DNA of 25,614 nucleotides from the NCBI GenBank assembly GCA_964236535.1, contig CAXSEF010000043.1:1-25614 (forward strand). The letters run 5' to 3'. Positions 7,786 through 15,417 of this stretch are shown here, in pieces (the stretch's first letter is position 1; every line of letters starts with the position of its first letter). A program made the position numbers and the translations under genes. Source of the stretch: CAXSEF01 sp964236535. GTDB taxonomy: Bacteria; Pseudomonadota; Alphaproteobacteria; Acetobacterales; Acetobacteraceae. The notes beneath the pieces were generated by a model that saw only the letters and a program-made list of their open reading frames with translations, searched no databases and was not told the DNA's origin.

Positions 7786-9291
7786 GTGGGCGCCGCCGGC
7801 GACCGCAGGCTGCCAGCGTTCCTCGAGCCGCCCCGCGCCTGGCGGGAGCGGCTGAGCTGGCGCGGACTCGCCATCGCCTGGGTCGTCGTGCTGGCCGGCG
7901 GCGGCGGCGCCGCCGCGCTGCTGCAGCGGCTGGGCCCGCCCGCGACTCCTTCCGGCCAACCGGCGCCGGCTTCGAGTGCGGCCATTCCCGGCGCGGCGCC
8001 TGCCCCCCGCCCCGGGGACGCGTCGACCGGCCCCCCCGTCGGCGAGGCGAACCCCGGTCCCGCCCTGTCGCAGTCCGCCCCGACCCCGGCTCGGAACGCG
8101 CCGCAGCCGTCCAGGCCCGACGCGCTCGCCTCAGGCGCGCCCGACAGCAGGGTTCCCCCGCCGGACGGGCGTCAAGCCGCAGCGCAGCAGCCTCCAGCCG
8201 CCGAGCCCGCGACTCCCCAGCCTGCTCCGCTCCAGCCTGCTCCGCTCCAGCCTGGGTCACCGCAGCCGCCGCGGCAGGAGCCGCCGCCCGTCCTGCACCC
8301 CTCCGGCGCCGCCGCCGACACGGCCGCCGCTCCCGCCGGGCCGGCCCTGCCCGAAACCGCACGGACGGCCTCGCCGCAGCCGCCGGCTCCCGCCCCGGCC
8401 CCGCTCCCGCCCGTCGCGGCCGGCGAGCCGGTCATCGCCCCGCCCGACCCCGTCTTGCTGGAGCCGCTGCAGGCCGGGCTGGCGCTGCCGCGCATCGGCC
8501 CCGACGGCCTCGCACCCGCGCAGGCCTATGCCCGGCCGTTCGCCGCCCCGCCCGGCACCCCGCTGATCGCCATCCTGGTCGACGGCATCGGCCTGTCCAG
8601 AGCCGACAGCGACGCGGCGATCGACACCCTCCCGGGCGCGATCGACCTGGCGATCTCCGCCTACACGCCGCATCCCGACGCCCTGCTGCAGCATGCCCGC
8701 GCCAAGGGCCACGAATTCCTCGCCTCGATCCCGATGGAGCCCGCCGGCGCCCCGCTCAACGACGAGGGCGCACGGGCGCTGACGACGGACCTCGCGCCCG
8801 AGGCCAACCGCGCCAACCTCGACGCCGTGCTCGGCCGCATCCAGGGCTATGTCGGTGCGACCGGCGCCTCCGACGGCCAGAAAGGCGAGCACTTCGCGCA
8901 AAGCGGCCGCCCGTTCGCCCTGCTCGTCAACGAGCTGGCCGGCCGCGGGCTGCTCTACGTCAATCCCAGGGTCGCCGTGCTTTCCGCCCGGCTGCCGTCG
9001 CGCACCGTGGACCTGGTGCTGGACGAACCGATGGGGTCTGCCGCGATCGACGCGAAGCTGGCCCGGCTCGAGGCCATCGCCCGGGAGAACGGCAGCGCGC
9101 TCGGCCTTGTCGGTCCGCCTCGCCCGGTCACCCTGGAGCACCTCGCATCCTGGGCACGCACCCTGGGCGCGAAGGGCATCATGCTCGTCCCGGTCAGCGC
9201 GCTCGCCGCCCCGCCGTCCGCCGCCGTCTTTCTCCCCGGTCCGCACCCCGGCACGGACGCCGAGCCACCCCCAACCCGCAAGGCCCCATGA
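7786..9291 (+). CDS. yibQ: YibQ-like divergent polysaccharide deacetylase with a long Pro/Ala linker
   Basis: Members of this family (DUF610, divergent polysaccharide deacetylase) lie downstream of envC in many proteobacteria. Their substrate is not settled, and peptidoglycan or another envelope glycan is the usual guess. The 501 residues hold one N-terminal membrane anchor (about 27-48, LAIAWVVVLAGGGGAAALL) and a very Pro/Ala/Gln-rich linker (about 50-215), presumably periplasmic. The catalytic-type fold starts near 260 (PLIAILVDGIGLSRADSDAAI) and includes AISAYTPHPDALLQHARAKGHEFLASIPMEP, GATGASDGQKG and the late segment GIMLVPVSAL. The GTG at 7786 is the only start codon in frame after the ctpA stop, which is in the same frame 21 nt upstream. 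A GGGAGG directly abuts it, so initiation looks weak. The gene overlaps rppH by 4 nt. Confidence 0.88.
   Translation: MGAAGDRRLPAFLEPPRAWRERLSWRGLAIAWVVVLAGGGGAAALLQRLGPPATPSGQPAPASSAAIPGAAPAPRPGDASTGPPVGEANPGPALSQSAPTPARNAPQPSRPDALASGAPDSRVPPPDGRQAAAQQPPAAEPATPQPAPLQPAPLQPGSPQPPRQEPPPVLHPSGAAADTAAAPAGPALPETARTASPQPPAPAPAPLPPVAAGEPVIAPPDPVLLEPLQAGLALPRIGPDGLAPAQAYARPFAAPPGTPLIAILVDGIGLSRADSDAAIDTLPGAIDLAISAYTPHPDALLQHARAKGHEFLASIPMEPAGAPLNDEGARALTTDLAPEANRANLDAVLGRIQGYVGATGASDGQKGEHFAQSGRPFALLVNELAGRGLLYVNPRVAVLSARLPSRTVDLVLDEPMGSAAIDAKLARLEAIARENGSALGLVGPPRPVTLEHLASWARTLGAKGIMLVPVSALAAPPSAAVFLPGPHPGTDAEPPPTRKAP
8218..8256 (+). repeat. In-frame 15-bp tandem repeat in the yibQ linker
   Basis: Two identical 15-bp units (CAGCCTGCTCCGCTC, 8218-8232 and 8233-8247) are followed by a partial third. 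They encode QPAPL pentapeptides in the proline-rich linker, so changes in unit number would alter linker length without breaking the frame. Confidence 0.85.
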
Positions 9292-9788
9292 GCGAGCTTC
9301 CATACCGGCCCAACGTCGGCGCCGCGCTGTTCAACTCCCACGGCCTGGTGTTCGTCGCCCGTCGCGTCGGCACCCCGGACACGGAGGGCGCCACCGGCGG
9401 CTGGCAGCTCCCGCAGGGCGGCATCGACGGCGGCGAGGACCCTCGCACCGCCGTGCTGCGCGAGCTGGCGGAGGAGATCGGCACCGATCGCGCCGAGGTG
9501 ATCGGCGAGCACCCCGACTGGCTGTGCTACGACCTGCCGCCGGCGCTGCTCGGCCGCGCCCTCGGCGGACGCTACCGCGGCCAGCGGCAGCGCTGGTTCG
9601 CCCTGCGCTTCACCGGCGCCGACGCCGACATCCGCCTCGATCTCGATCCCCACCCGGAGTTCGATGCCTGGCGGTGGGCGCCGCTGCCGGAGCTGCCGGG
9701 CCTCGCGGTCGGCTTCAAGCGCGACATCTACCAGGTGCTCGCCCGGTCGTTCGCGCGCTATGCCACCCCGTCGCCCGGTCCGGCGTGA
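9288..9788 (+). CDS. rppH: RNA pyrophosphohydrolase, Nudix family
   Basis: RppH removes pyrophosphate from the 5' triphosphate end of mRNAs, making them substrates for 5'-end-dependent decay; alphaproteobacterial members were formerly called IalA or NudH. The protein has 166 residues, normal for the family. It opens with the typical YRPNVGAALFN and continues with GGWQLPQGGIDGGEDP. The Nudix box at about 44-66 fits Gx5Ex7REUxEExG (GGIDGGE ... RELAEEIGT). RGQRQRWFALRFTG at about 98-111 and the C-terminal FKRDIYQVLARSFARY are also typical. The ATG overlaps the yibQ stop (ATGA), so the two are co-translated at the end of the gpmI-to-rppH cluster. Confidence 0.95.
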   Translation: MSELPYRPNVGAALFNSHGLVFVARRVGTPDTEGATGGWQLPQGGIDGGEDPRTAVLRELAEEIGTDRAEVIGEHPDWLCYDLPPALLGRALGGRYRGQRQRWFALRFTGADADIRLDLDPHPEFDAWRWAPLPELPGLAVGFKRDIYQVLARSFARYATPSPGPA

Positions 9789-9833
9789 AGGCATGCCAGG
9801 CATGAGACCGGCGGCCCTGGGCATCGACCCGTA

Positions 9834-10000
9834 GGCGAAGCCAGCCCGGGCTCCCCCTGCGCCCGCATTCCACCGGCCCAGGCAGGCCATCGCACTCCGC
9901 CAAAGCCCCAAGGCCTCTGGAAATCCGTTCCTCAAGCATAGGGATCCCGAAGGCGAGCCTTTGGCGGAGTCCAGAGGCAGAGCCTCTGGCCTTGCCTGCC
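9834..10000 (-). repeat. Mosaic palindromic intergenic repeat, copy 4 (reverse orientation, A-B-C)
   Basis: Read on the minus strand it starts GGCAGGCAAGGCCAGAGG at 10000. Module A (hairpins CCAGAGGC/GCCTCTGG and CCAAAGGC/GCCTTCGG) is followed by a worn module B (GGATTTCCAGAGGCC ... CTTTGGCGGAG). Module C follows (GATGGCCTGCCTGGGCC, then GGAATGCGGGCG) and ends near GGCTTCGCC at 9834. It separates the rppH end from the convergent acyltransferase end. Confidence 0.8.
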
Positions 10001-10051
10001 TAAGCGGTCACGCTCCGGGCCTGCTGGGAGCACAGGCCGCCAGCCCTCGCC

Positions 10052-11194
10052 TCAAGCCCGGCGCAGGCGGGGCTCCATCGCAGCCATCGCCGCCGCGTCC
10101 GCCGCAGCCTGCTTCCGGTGGTCGGTGCCCAGCAGATGACCCAGCCGCGCCGCGGGCGCCTCGACCGTGACATAGAGCACCGTGGCCACGCCGATGCTGA
10201 CCGGGATGACCAGCGCGACCGCCGACCAGGCCGGAAGCCACTGCGCGGGCAGGTGCGTCAGCACGACCAGGATCGGGAAGTGGCACAGATAGAGGCTGTA
10301 GGATACGCGCCCCAGGAACCGGATCGGGGAGGCACTGAGCGGCCGTTCCAGTCTGCTGGAATGAACCAGCAGCGGGAACAGCAGGATCGTCCCGAACAGC
10401 GGCACGATGGGCTGGAACGGCAGGGCGTAGGGCACGAAACGGTACTCGACCAGGGCCAGCCCGGCGAGCCACAGCGCACTCAGCCGGAGCACTCCCAGCG
10501 TGTCGAGCCAGGCGGCGATCGCCACCCGTTTCTGCGCGAGCACGATGCCGGAGACGAACAGCAGCAGCTGGAAGCTGGTCCCCCTGATCTCCTCCAGCGG
10601 AAAGCCCAGGTGGACCCGCGTCAGCCGCTGGGAAACCGCCCACAGGATCAGGCTTCCCAGCAGCGTCGGGTAGGCGCCGTAACGTCTCACCAGCAGCATG
10701 AGGAGCGGGAACAGCAGCGACACCCGCATCTCGACCACCAGCGACCAGATCGGCGGGTTGGCCGGGTTGTCGATCCTCGCCATGAACAGGGCGCCGAGAA
10801 CGTCGTCCAGGTCCGGTCGCTGAAATGTCGAGCTCAGCCAGGTTCCGACCGGCTGCCCCCACGCCAGCGGCATCAGCATGTAGCCGACCACGGTGAGCGC
10901 AAGCACCGCCACGAACGGGATGTAGATCCGGCAGACCCTGCGCACGACGAACCGGCCATAGGTCGGCGGTGCATCCTTGAGGAAGGACAGCGCCAGGACA
11001 TAGCCGCTGAGCAGGAAGAACACCCGCACCGCGTCGTTGCCGTCGAGCAGGACGAACGACGGCCAGAACAGATGCAGCCTGTCGAGAACATCGGTCTGCA
11101 TCCCGTCCGGGAGCGACAGCCCGCAGTGGTATGCCACGACCGATAGCGCCGCCAGGCCTCGCACCGAGTCCAGCTTGGAGATACGGCCTCTCAT
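10052..11194 (-). CDS. Acyltransferase-3 family (OafA/WecH-type) integral membrane O-acyltransferase
   Basis: These multi-spanning inner-membrane proteins transfer acetyl or other acyl groups from the cytoplasm to sugars of surface glycans. The 380 residues match the usual size and contain about ten hydrophobic segments. The N-terminal LDSVRGLAALSVVAYHCG holds the conserved Arg-x10-His pair. FFLLSGYVLALSFL near residue 57 is the FFxxSGF-type motif, and LGRVSYSLYLCHFPILVVL near 295 is the typical late helix. There is no C-terminal SGNH domain, unlike some OafA proteins. It lies on the same strand as the sugar aminotransferase and dehydratase 0.7 kb upstream, so it may modify the same glycan. 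That link is inference; no glycosyltransferase lies between them. No clear Shine-Dalgarno is seen before the ATG at 11194. Confidence 0.88.
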   Translation of the reverse strand: MRGRISKLDSVRGLAALSVVAYHCGLSLPDGMQTDVLDRLHLFWPSFVLLDGNDAVRVFFLLSGYVLALSFLKDAPPTYGRFVVRRVCRIYIPFVAVLALTVVGYMLMPLAWGQPVGTWLSSTFQRPDLDDVLGALFMARIDNPANPPIWSLVVEMRVSLLFPLLMLLVRRYGAYPTLLGSLILWAVSQRLTRVHLGFPLEEIRGTSFQLLLFVSGIVLAQKRVAIAAWLDTLGVLRLSALWLAGLALVEYRFVPYALPFQPIVPLFGTILLFPLLVHSSRLERPLSASPIRFLGRVSYSLYLCHFPILVVLTHLPAQWLPAWSAVALVIPVSIGVATVLYVTVEAPAARLGHLLGTDHRKQAAADAAAMAAMEPRLRRA

Positions 11195-11497
11195 GATGTC
11201 TGCTTCCGCAAGGCCTTGTCCTTCCTGGACGTCGCAGGTCCCTCAACCCAGGGCTGGCTCGACGAAACCGGCAAGCAAAGATGCGGCCACCACCACGGAT
11301 GACTGCACTCGGGAAGATAACCCGGTCAACCTGCGCGCCTGTGTGACCCGCTCGTTGGCACGCCGCCGACCCGCCACCAGGCGGGCTCGCGGCCGGATAC
11401 GCCGTGGATGTGTCGACCTGCGACGTCAGAACCTGTGACGTCAGGCGACCGCGGTCGTCGGGGGCGCGACCCGGAGCCGGAGGTTGCGCCGGGAGTG
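11195..11497. other. Intergenic stretch upstream of the acyltransferase gene
   Basis: No convincing gene is seen. It carries a TTGACC -35-like hexamer on the minus strand (11329 to 11324) with no good -10, a close direct repeat (11416-11444), and a 12-bp perfect palindrome CGACCGCGGTCG (11446-11457) downstream of the small gene's stop. It presumably contains the acyltransferase promoter. Confidence 0.5.
11416..11444. repeat. Pair of 14-bp direct repeats ACCTGYGACGTCAG
   Basis: The copies at 11416-11429 and 11431-11444 differ at one base. Each contains the palindromic core GACGTC, and the second is a full TGACGTCA. The 15-bp offset is less than two helical turns. They lie about 220 bp before the acyltransferase start. 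This could be a regulator site or chance. Confidence 0.4.
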
Positions 11498-11641
11498 TTA
11501 CGCGGCGTGGACGGTCTCGGTCTTCTGCCGGTCGGAACTCGGGAGCCCGCTCGGCTCCGCCTTCGTGTCGTCGTCGCGATCGGTGTCGACCGCGTCCTTG
11601 TTGTCGCCCTCGGGTTCGGTCTGCGTAGCCTCGGCGCCCAT
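11498..11641 (-). CDS. Possible small acidic protein of 47 residues
   Basis: The reading frame starts at ATG 11641 with a strong Shine-Dalgarno, AGGAG at 11652-11648 on the minus strand, spaced 6 nt. It ends in TAA at 11498. The product is very hydrophilic, with acidic and basic residues and few hydrophobics (MGAEATQTEPEGDNKDAVDT, then DRDDDTKAEP). No membrane segment, signal peptide, cysteines or known domain can be seen, and it looks intrinsically disordered. The frame stays open upstream to 11797, but that part is Arg-rich and lacks a ribosome site. It lies alone between the aminotransferase and acyltransferase genes on the same strand. The function is unknown, and I rate existence as about even. 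Confidence 0.5.
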   Translation of the reverse strand: MGAEATQTEPEGDNKDAVDTDRDDDTKAEPSGLPSSDRQKTETVHAA

Positions 11642-11924
11642 GGCGTTCTCCTGTGACGGACGTGCAGGCAGTCGCCGCTTCCCGGCCCGCATCCGCAAGC
11701 CGTGACGCGTCGATCGCCCTGCCGCGGTGTGCCTCCAGTCGACGAGGCCGCGGCCAGCGATCACCTCGACCCGCATACCACGCAACAGGCGGATCACCTA
11801 CCCGCCAGCCGACCGGATCAGGGCGAATGATCGATGCCAGCCTCGCAGGCCGCCGGTCCGCGCCCGGCGCCGGCCGGATATCCGGACCCTGTGCAGGCGG
11901 CCGGGCGCATCAACCCACCGGCGA
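11642..11924. other. Intergenic stretch between the aminotransferase stop and the small gene
   Basis: No RNA gene, repeat copy or T-tract terminator was recognised here. It presumably holds the promoter of the small gene. Confidence 0.45.
11648..11652 (-). promoter_or_regulatory. Shine-Dalgarno AGGAG for the 47-residue small gene
   Basis: AGGAG followed by AACGCC and ATG is one of the better ribosome sites in this window. Many real genes here lack one, which makes it the main argument that this small frame is translated. Confidence 0.5.
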
Positions 11925-13163
11925 CTACCGCAGCAGCCGCTCGATGGCGTCGCAAACCCGCCCGGCCGCCGCCTCGCCAAGGTCCGGGTGGATCGGCAGC
12001 GCCAGGATGCGCGTGGCGAGGTCGTCGGCCACCGGCAGCGGACCGCCCTCGACCCGGGCGTGGTGGTCGCGATAGGCGGGCTGCCGATGCAGCGGTCGCG
12101 GATAGTAGATCGCGCTCGGCACGCCCGCGTCCTGCAGCCCGGACTGCAGCCGGTCGCGCGACGCCGCATCGGGCAGCAGCACCGCATAGACCGCCCAGGC
12201 GCTGCGGCTGTCCGGCACCCGGACCGGCGTCCGCAGCACGCCGGCCAGCCGCCGGTCATAGACCGCGGCCACCGCCTCGCGGGCCTCGAGCTCGGCCTCG
12301 AATACCTCGAGCTTGGCCAGCAGGACCGCCGCCTGCAAGGTGTCGAGCCGCCCGTTCATGCCGGTGCGCAGGACCTCGTAGCGCGTGGTGCCCTCGCCAT
12401 GGGTGCGCAGCGAGCGGTACAACGCGGCCCGCTCCGGATCGTCGGTGAGCAGCGCGCCGCCATCCCCGTAGGCACCCAGCGGCTTGGACGGGAAGAAGCT
12501 GATCGCCGTCGCCACCGCCTCCCGCCCGAGCCGCCTGCCGTGCAGCGCGGCGCCGAACGCCTGCGCGCAGTCGTCGAGCAGGAACAGACGGTGCCGCTCC
12601 GCCAGCGCGCGCAGCGCCGGCCAGTCGGCAGGCTGGCCGAACAGGTCGACGCCGACGATGGCGCGCGGCCGCAGCTGCCCCGCCGCGCCGACCGCCTCGA
12701 TGCGCCGCGCGAGGTCGGCGGGATCGACCTGGAACGTGGCGGGATCGACGTCGACGAACACCGGCGTGGCCCCCAGCACCAGCGGCACCTCGGCGGTCGC
12801 GGTGTAGGTGAACGCGGGCAGGAACACCGCGTCGCCCGGCCCGATCCCCTCGGCCATCATCGCGATCTGCAGCGCGTCGGTGCCGGAACTGACGCCGACG
12901 CAGTGCCCCGCGCCGCAGAACCCGGCCAGCCGCTGCTCCAGCTCCGCCACCTCCGGGCCGAGCACGAAGCCGCAATGGGCGATCACCGCGTCGATGCGCC
13001 GCGTCAGCCGCTCGCCCAGCCTGGCCTGCTGCGCCGGCAGATCGAGGAAGCGGATCGGCGCCTCCTGCCGTCCCACCCCGCTCCGGCCGGCCGGAACGCC
13101 GGCCGACGGCGCCGCTGCGGTCTCGCCCATCGCGGTATCCTCCCCCATCGCTGCCGCATTCAT
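11925..13163 (-). CDS. DegT/DnrJ/EryC1/StrS family PLP aminotransferase (nucleotide-sugar aminotransferase)
   Basis: The family transfers an amino group from glutamate to a 4-keto (sometimes 3-keto) nucleotide sugar. Of its 412 residues, the first 35 or so are a low-complexity tail absent from typical members. The core opens with RFLDLPAQQARL, followed by GFVLGPEVAELEQRLAGFCG and VSSGTDALQIA. Asp198 lies in LLDDCAQAFGA, and the Schiff-base lysine is Lys227 in SFFPSKPLGAYGDGG. The C-terminal part has SAWAVYAVLLPD and AIYYPRPLHRQPAY, typical of PglE/WbpE-type enzymes. The ATG overlaps the dehydratase stop by 4 nt (ATGA), so it should act on that enzyme's 4-keto-6-deoxy product and form a UDP-4-amino-4,6-dideoxy sugar. 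Internal ATGs at codons 6 and 12 are possible starts. Confidence 0.9.
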   Translation of the reverse strand: MNAAAMGEDTAMGETAAAPSAGVPAGRSGVGRQEAPIRFLDLPAQQARLGERLTRRIDAVIAHCGFVLGPEVAELEQRLAGFCGAGHCVGVSSGTDALQIAMMAEGIGPGDAVFLPAFTYTATAEVPLVLGATPVFVDVDPATFQVDPADLARRIEAVGAAGQLRPRAIVGVDLFGQPADWPALRALAERHRLFLLDDCAQAFGAALHGRRLGREAVATAISFFPSKPLGAYGDGGALLTDDPERAALYRSLRTHGEGTTRYEVLRTGMNGRLDTLQAAVLLAKLEVFEAELEAREAVAAVYDRRLAGVLRTPVRVPDSRSAWAVYAVLLPDAASRDRLQSGLQDAGVPSAIYYPRPLHRQPAYRDHHARVEGGPLPVADDLATRILALPIHPDLGEAAAGRVCDAIERLLR

Positions 13164-15417
13164 CGCGTCGTCACCTGCGTGGCCGGGCGGATCGGCGTGG
13201 TGCGGGCCGGCGGCGCGCCCAGCGGATCATGGGTGTATTCCGGGACCAGCCGCGCCAGCAGCAGCAGGGCCTGCGCCGTCTGCCCGCCCTGGCAGGCCCC
13301 GGCGATGGCGTCAATGGCGCGGACCATGACGGCCGGGTCCGCGGTGCGCGGGGCCGCCATCAGCAGGCCGGGACGCCCGGTCGGCACCGGCGGCTCGCGC
13401 CCATGGAACAGCTCCTCGTACAGCTTCTCGCCCGGACGCAGCCCGGTGTAGCGGATGGCGACGTCCTCGTTCTCGCGCAGCCCGGCGAGGCGGATCATCT
13501 GGCGGGCCAGATCGACGATCCGCACCGGCTCGCCCATGTCCAGCACGAAGATGCCGCCAGGCACCGGCCGCGCCGCGTCCGCACCCCCGGCCACGAGCCC
13601 GTCCGCCCCGGACTCCGCAGCCCCGGACGCCGCAGCCCCGGAGCCCCGCAGGCCCCCCGCCGCCTCCGGCACCGCGATGCCGAGCACGGTCGCCTGCAGC
13701 ACCAGGCCGACCGCCTCGCGCACCGTCATGAAGTAGCGCTGCATGTCCGGGTGGGTGATGGTCAGCGGCCCGCCGCGCTCGAGCTGGCGGCGGAACAGCG
13801 GCACCACCGACCCCGTGCTGCCGAGCACGTTGCCGAACCGCACGGTGATGCAGCGCATGCCCGCAGCCCCGCGCCCGCTTTCCCCGCGCCCGCTCTCTCC
13901 CCGCCCGGCTTCCGCACGCCCGACCGGCCCACGCCCGGCCTCGTCCAGCGCGGCGANNNNNNNNNNNNNNNNNNNNNNNNNNNNNNNNNNNNNNNNNNNN
14001 NNNNNNNNNNNNNNNNNNNNNNNNNNNNNNNNNNNNNNNNNNNNNNNNNNNNNNNNCGCCCGGCTTCCGCACGCCCGACCGGCCCACGCCCGGCCTCGTC
14101 CAGCGCGGCGATATCGAGCGCCTGGCAGTACATCTCGGCCAGCCGCTTGGAGGCACCCATCATGCTGGTCGGGTTGACCGCCTTGTCGGTGGAGATCAGC
14201 ACCATCGCCACCGCACCGGCGGCGCGCGCCGCGTCGGCGACATGGCGGGTGCCGACCGCGTTGGTGAGCAGCCCCTCCAGCGGGTTCGCCTCGACCATCG
14301 GCACGTGCTTCAGCGCGGCGGCGTGGAACACCAGCTCCGGCTCGTGGTCGGCGAACACCGCGCGCAGCCGGCCGGCGTCGCGGATGTCGGCGATGACCAC
14401 GCGGCGCGTCACGCCGGGCGCCTGCTCGGCCAGCTCGGTGTCGATCTGCCACAGCGCGTACTCGCCGTTGTCGAGCAGCACCAGCTCCGCCGGCGCCAGC
14501 GTCGCCAGCTGCCGCGCCAGCTCGGAGCCGATGCTGCCGCCCGCACCCGTCACCAGCACCCGCCGTCCCCGCACCAGCCGCGCGATCGCGTCGCGGTCGA
14601 GCGGCACCTGCGGCCGGTTCAGCAGGTCCTCGATCGCCACCGGCCGCAGCTCGATCCGCGCCGCCTCGCCGGCACGCTCGGCCGTCAGCAGCGCGGTCGG
14701 GCGCGGCGCCCGGCGCACCGGGATGCCCGCGGCATCCGCCGTCGCCATCAACGTCGCCAGCGGCGGCCCGGCGAAATCCGGGTCGGTCAGCACCAGCGCC
14801 GAGGGCGTGCGCTCCTCGCGGCGCAGCCGGTCGAGCACCGGGCCCAGCTCGTCGAGCCCGCCCAGGATCGCGTGCCCGCGCAGCCGCCGCCCGGTCTGGC
14901 GCGTGCCGAGCGAGATCAGCCCGGCGATCGGCAGCACCGCGCCGCGATCCTGGGCGGCGGCGCGGAGGAACAGATCCGCCGCGTCGCCGGCGCCGACCAG
15001 CAGCACCGGCGACGCCCGCGCCTCGCCCCGCCCGCGCCCGTGATACAGCCGGTAGACCACCCGCGGCACCGCGAGGAACGCCATCAGCGTCAGGGCGTGC
15101 ACGACCGGGAACGTCACGCTGGGCAGCGGGAAGCCGGTCAGCACCAGGGCGGCCGAGAACAGCGCCGCCGAGACCGCCGAGGCGATCGCCACGCCCAGCA
15201 GGTCGCCAAGCCCCGAGAAGCGCCAGTACTGCTGCGGCAGCCGGGTCGGCACGCCGGAGACCAGCAGCGTGATGGCCCCGCCGGCGAGGAACCAGATCGG
15301 GTGCAGCAATCCGCCGCCAGGTGCGGCGAGGTAGCGCGCGACCGGCGCCGCGGCGGCTGCGAGACCACCATCGGTCAGCAGGTTGACCAGGATACGGTTG
15401 AGCGAACGCGAGGGCAT
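13160..15417 (-). CDS. WbpM/PglF-type membrane nucleotide-sugar 4,6-dehydratase (interrupted by an assembly artefact)
   Basis: This inner-membrane enzyme converts UDP-GlcNAc or a similar nucleotide sugar to its 4-keto-6-deoxy form, the first step to amino-dideoxy sugars such as bacillosamine. Residues 1-125 contain four membrane segments, followed by a first nucleotide-binding fold (VLLVGAGDAADLFLRAA). The catalytic SDR domain has VLVTGAGGSIGSELARQL (287-304), HAAALKHVPMVE, STDKAVNPTSMMGASKRLAEMY (Ser-Met-Lys type active site, Met420 and Lys424), TVRFGNVLGSTGSVVPLF, RYFMTVREAV and TGLRPGEKLYEELF. A 100-N run flanked by a 55-bp duplicate splits the frame. Dropping 155 bp restores 2103 nt, or 700 codons plus stop. 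Two low-complexity insertions, pentapeptide repeats and a Gly/Ala-rich loop, make it longer than usual relatives. The stop overlaps the aminotransferase start. Confidence 0.9.
13606..13650 (-). repeat. Three 15-bp tandem units coding Gly/Ala/Ser pentapeptides in the dehydratase
   Basis: The units at 13606-13620, 13621-13635 and 13636-13650 each begin CCCCGGA on the plus strand and include CCGCAG or CCCGCA. On the coding strand they give the SGAAASGAAESGA part of a Gly/Ala-rich insertion just before the conserved GGIFVLDMGEPVRIVDLA. Confidence 0.8.
13866..13956 (-). repeat. 15-bp minisatellite coding EAGRG/ESGRG pentapeptides in the dehydratase
   Basis: Degenerate 15-bp units run through this stretch. 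On the coding strand they read EAGRG, PVGRA, EAGRG, ESGRG, ESGRG. They lie between the active-site segment (KRLAEMYCQALDI) and the conserved TVRFGNVLGS, where relatives usually have only a short loop. The adjoining N gap means the true unit number is unknown. Confidence 0.8.
13902..14111. other. 55-bp identical contig ends around a 100-N gap (assembly artefact)
   Basis: Bases 13902-13956 and 14057-14111 are identical (55 bp, beginning CGCCCGGCTTCCGCACGCCC), with exactly 100 N between them. The offset of 155 is not a multiple of three and causes the apparent frameshift. Merging the two copies restores the frame. A 55-base overlap suits contig ends from a de Bruijn assembly with k = 55 (inference). 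Confidence 0.9.

Noticed and set aside
11498..11797. A 99-residue version of the small protein starting at 11797
   Set aside because: The extra 52 residues are Arg-rich like other shadow frames and no ribosome site precedes that start; the strong site is at the internal ATG.
13160..15417. Dehydratase read as a pseudogene or as two genes because of a frame change
   Set aside because: The frame change is fully explained by the 55-bp duplicate and 100 N; removing 155 bp gives an intact 700-residue enzyme.
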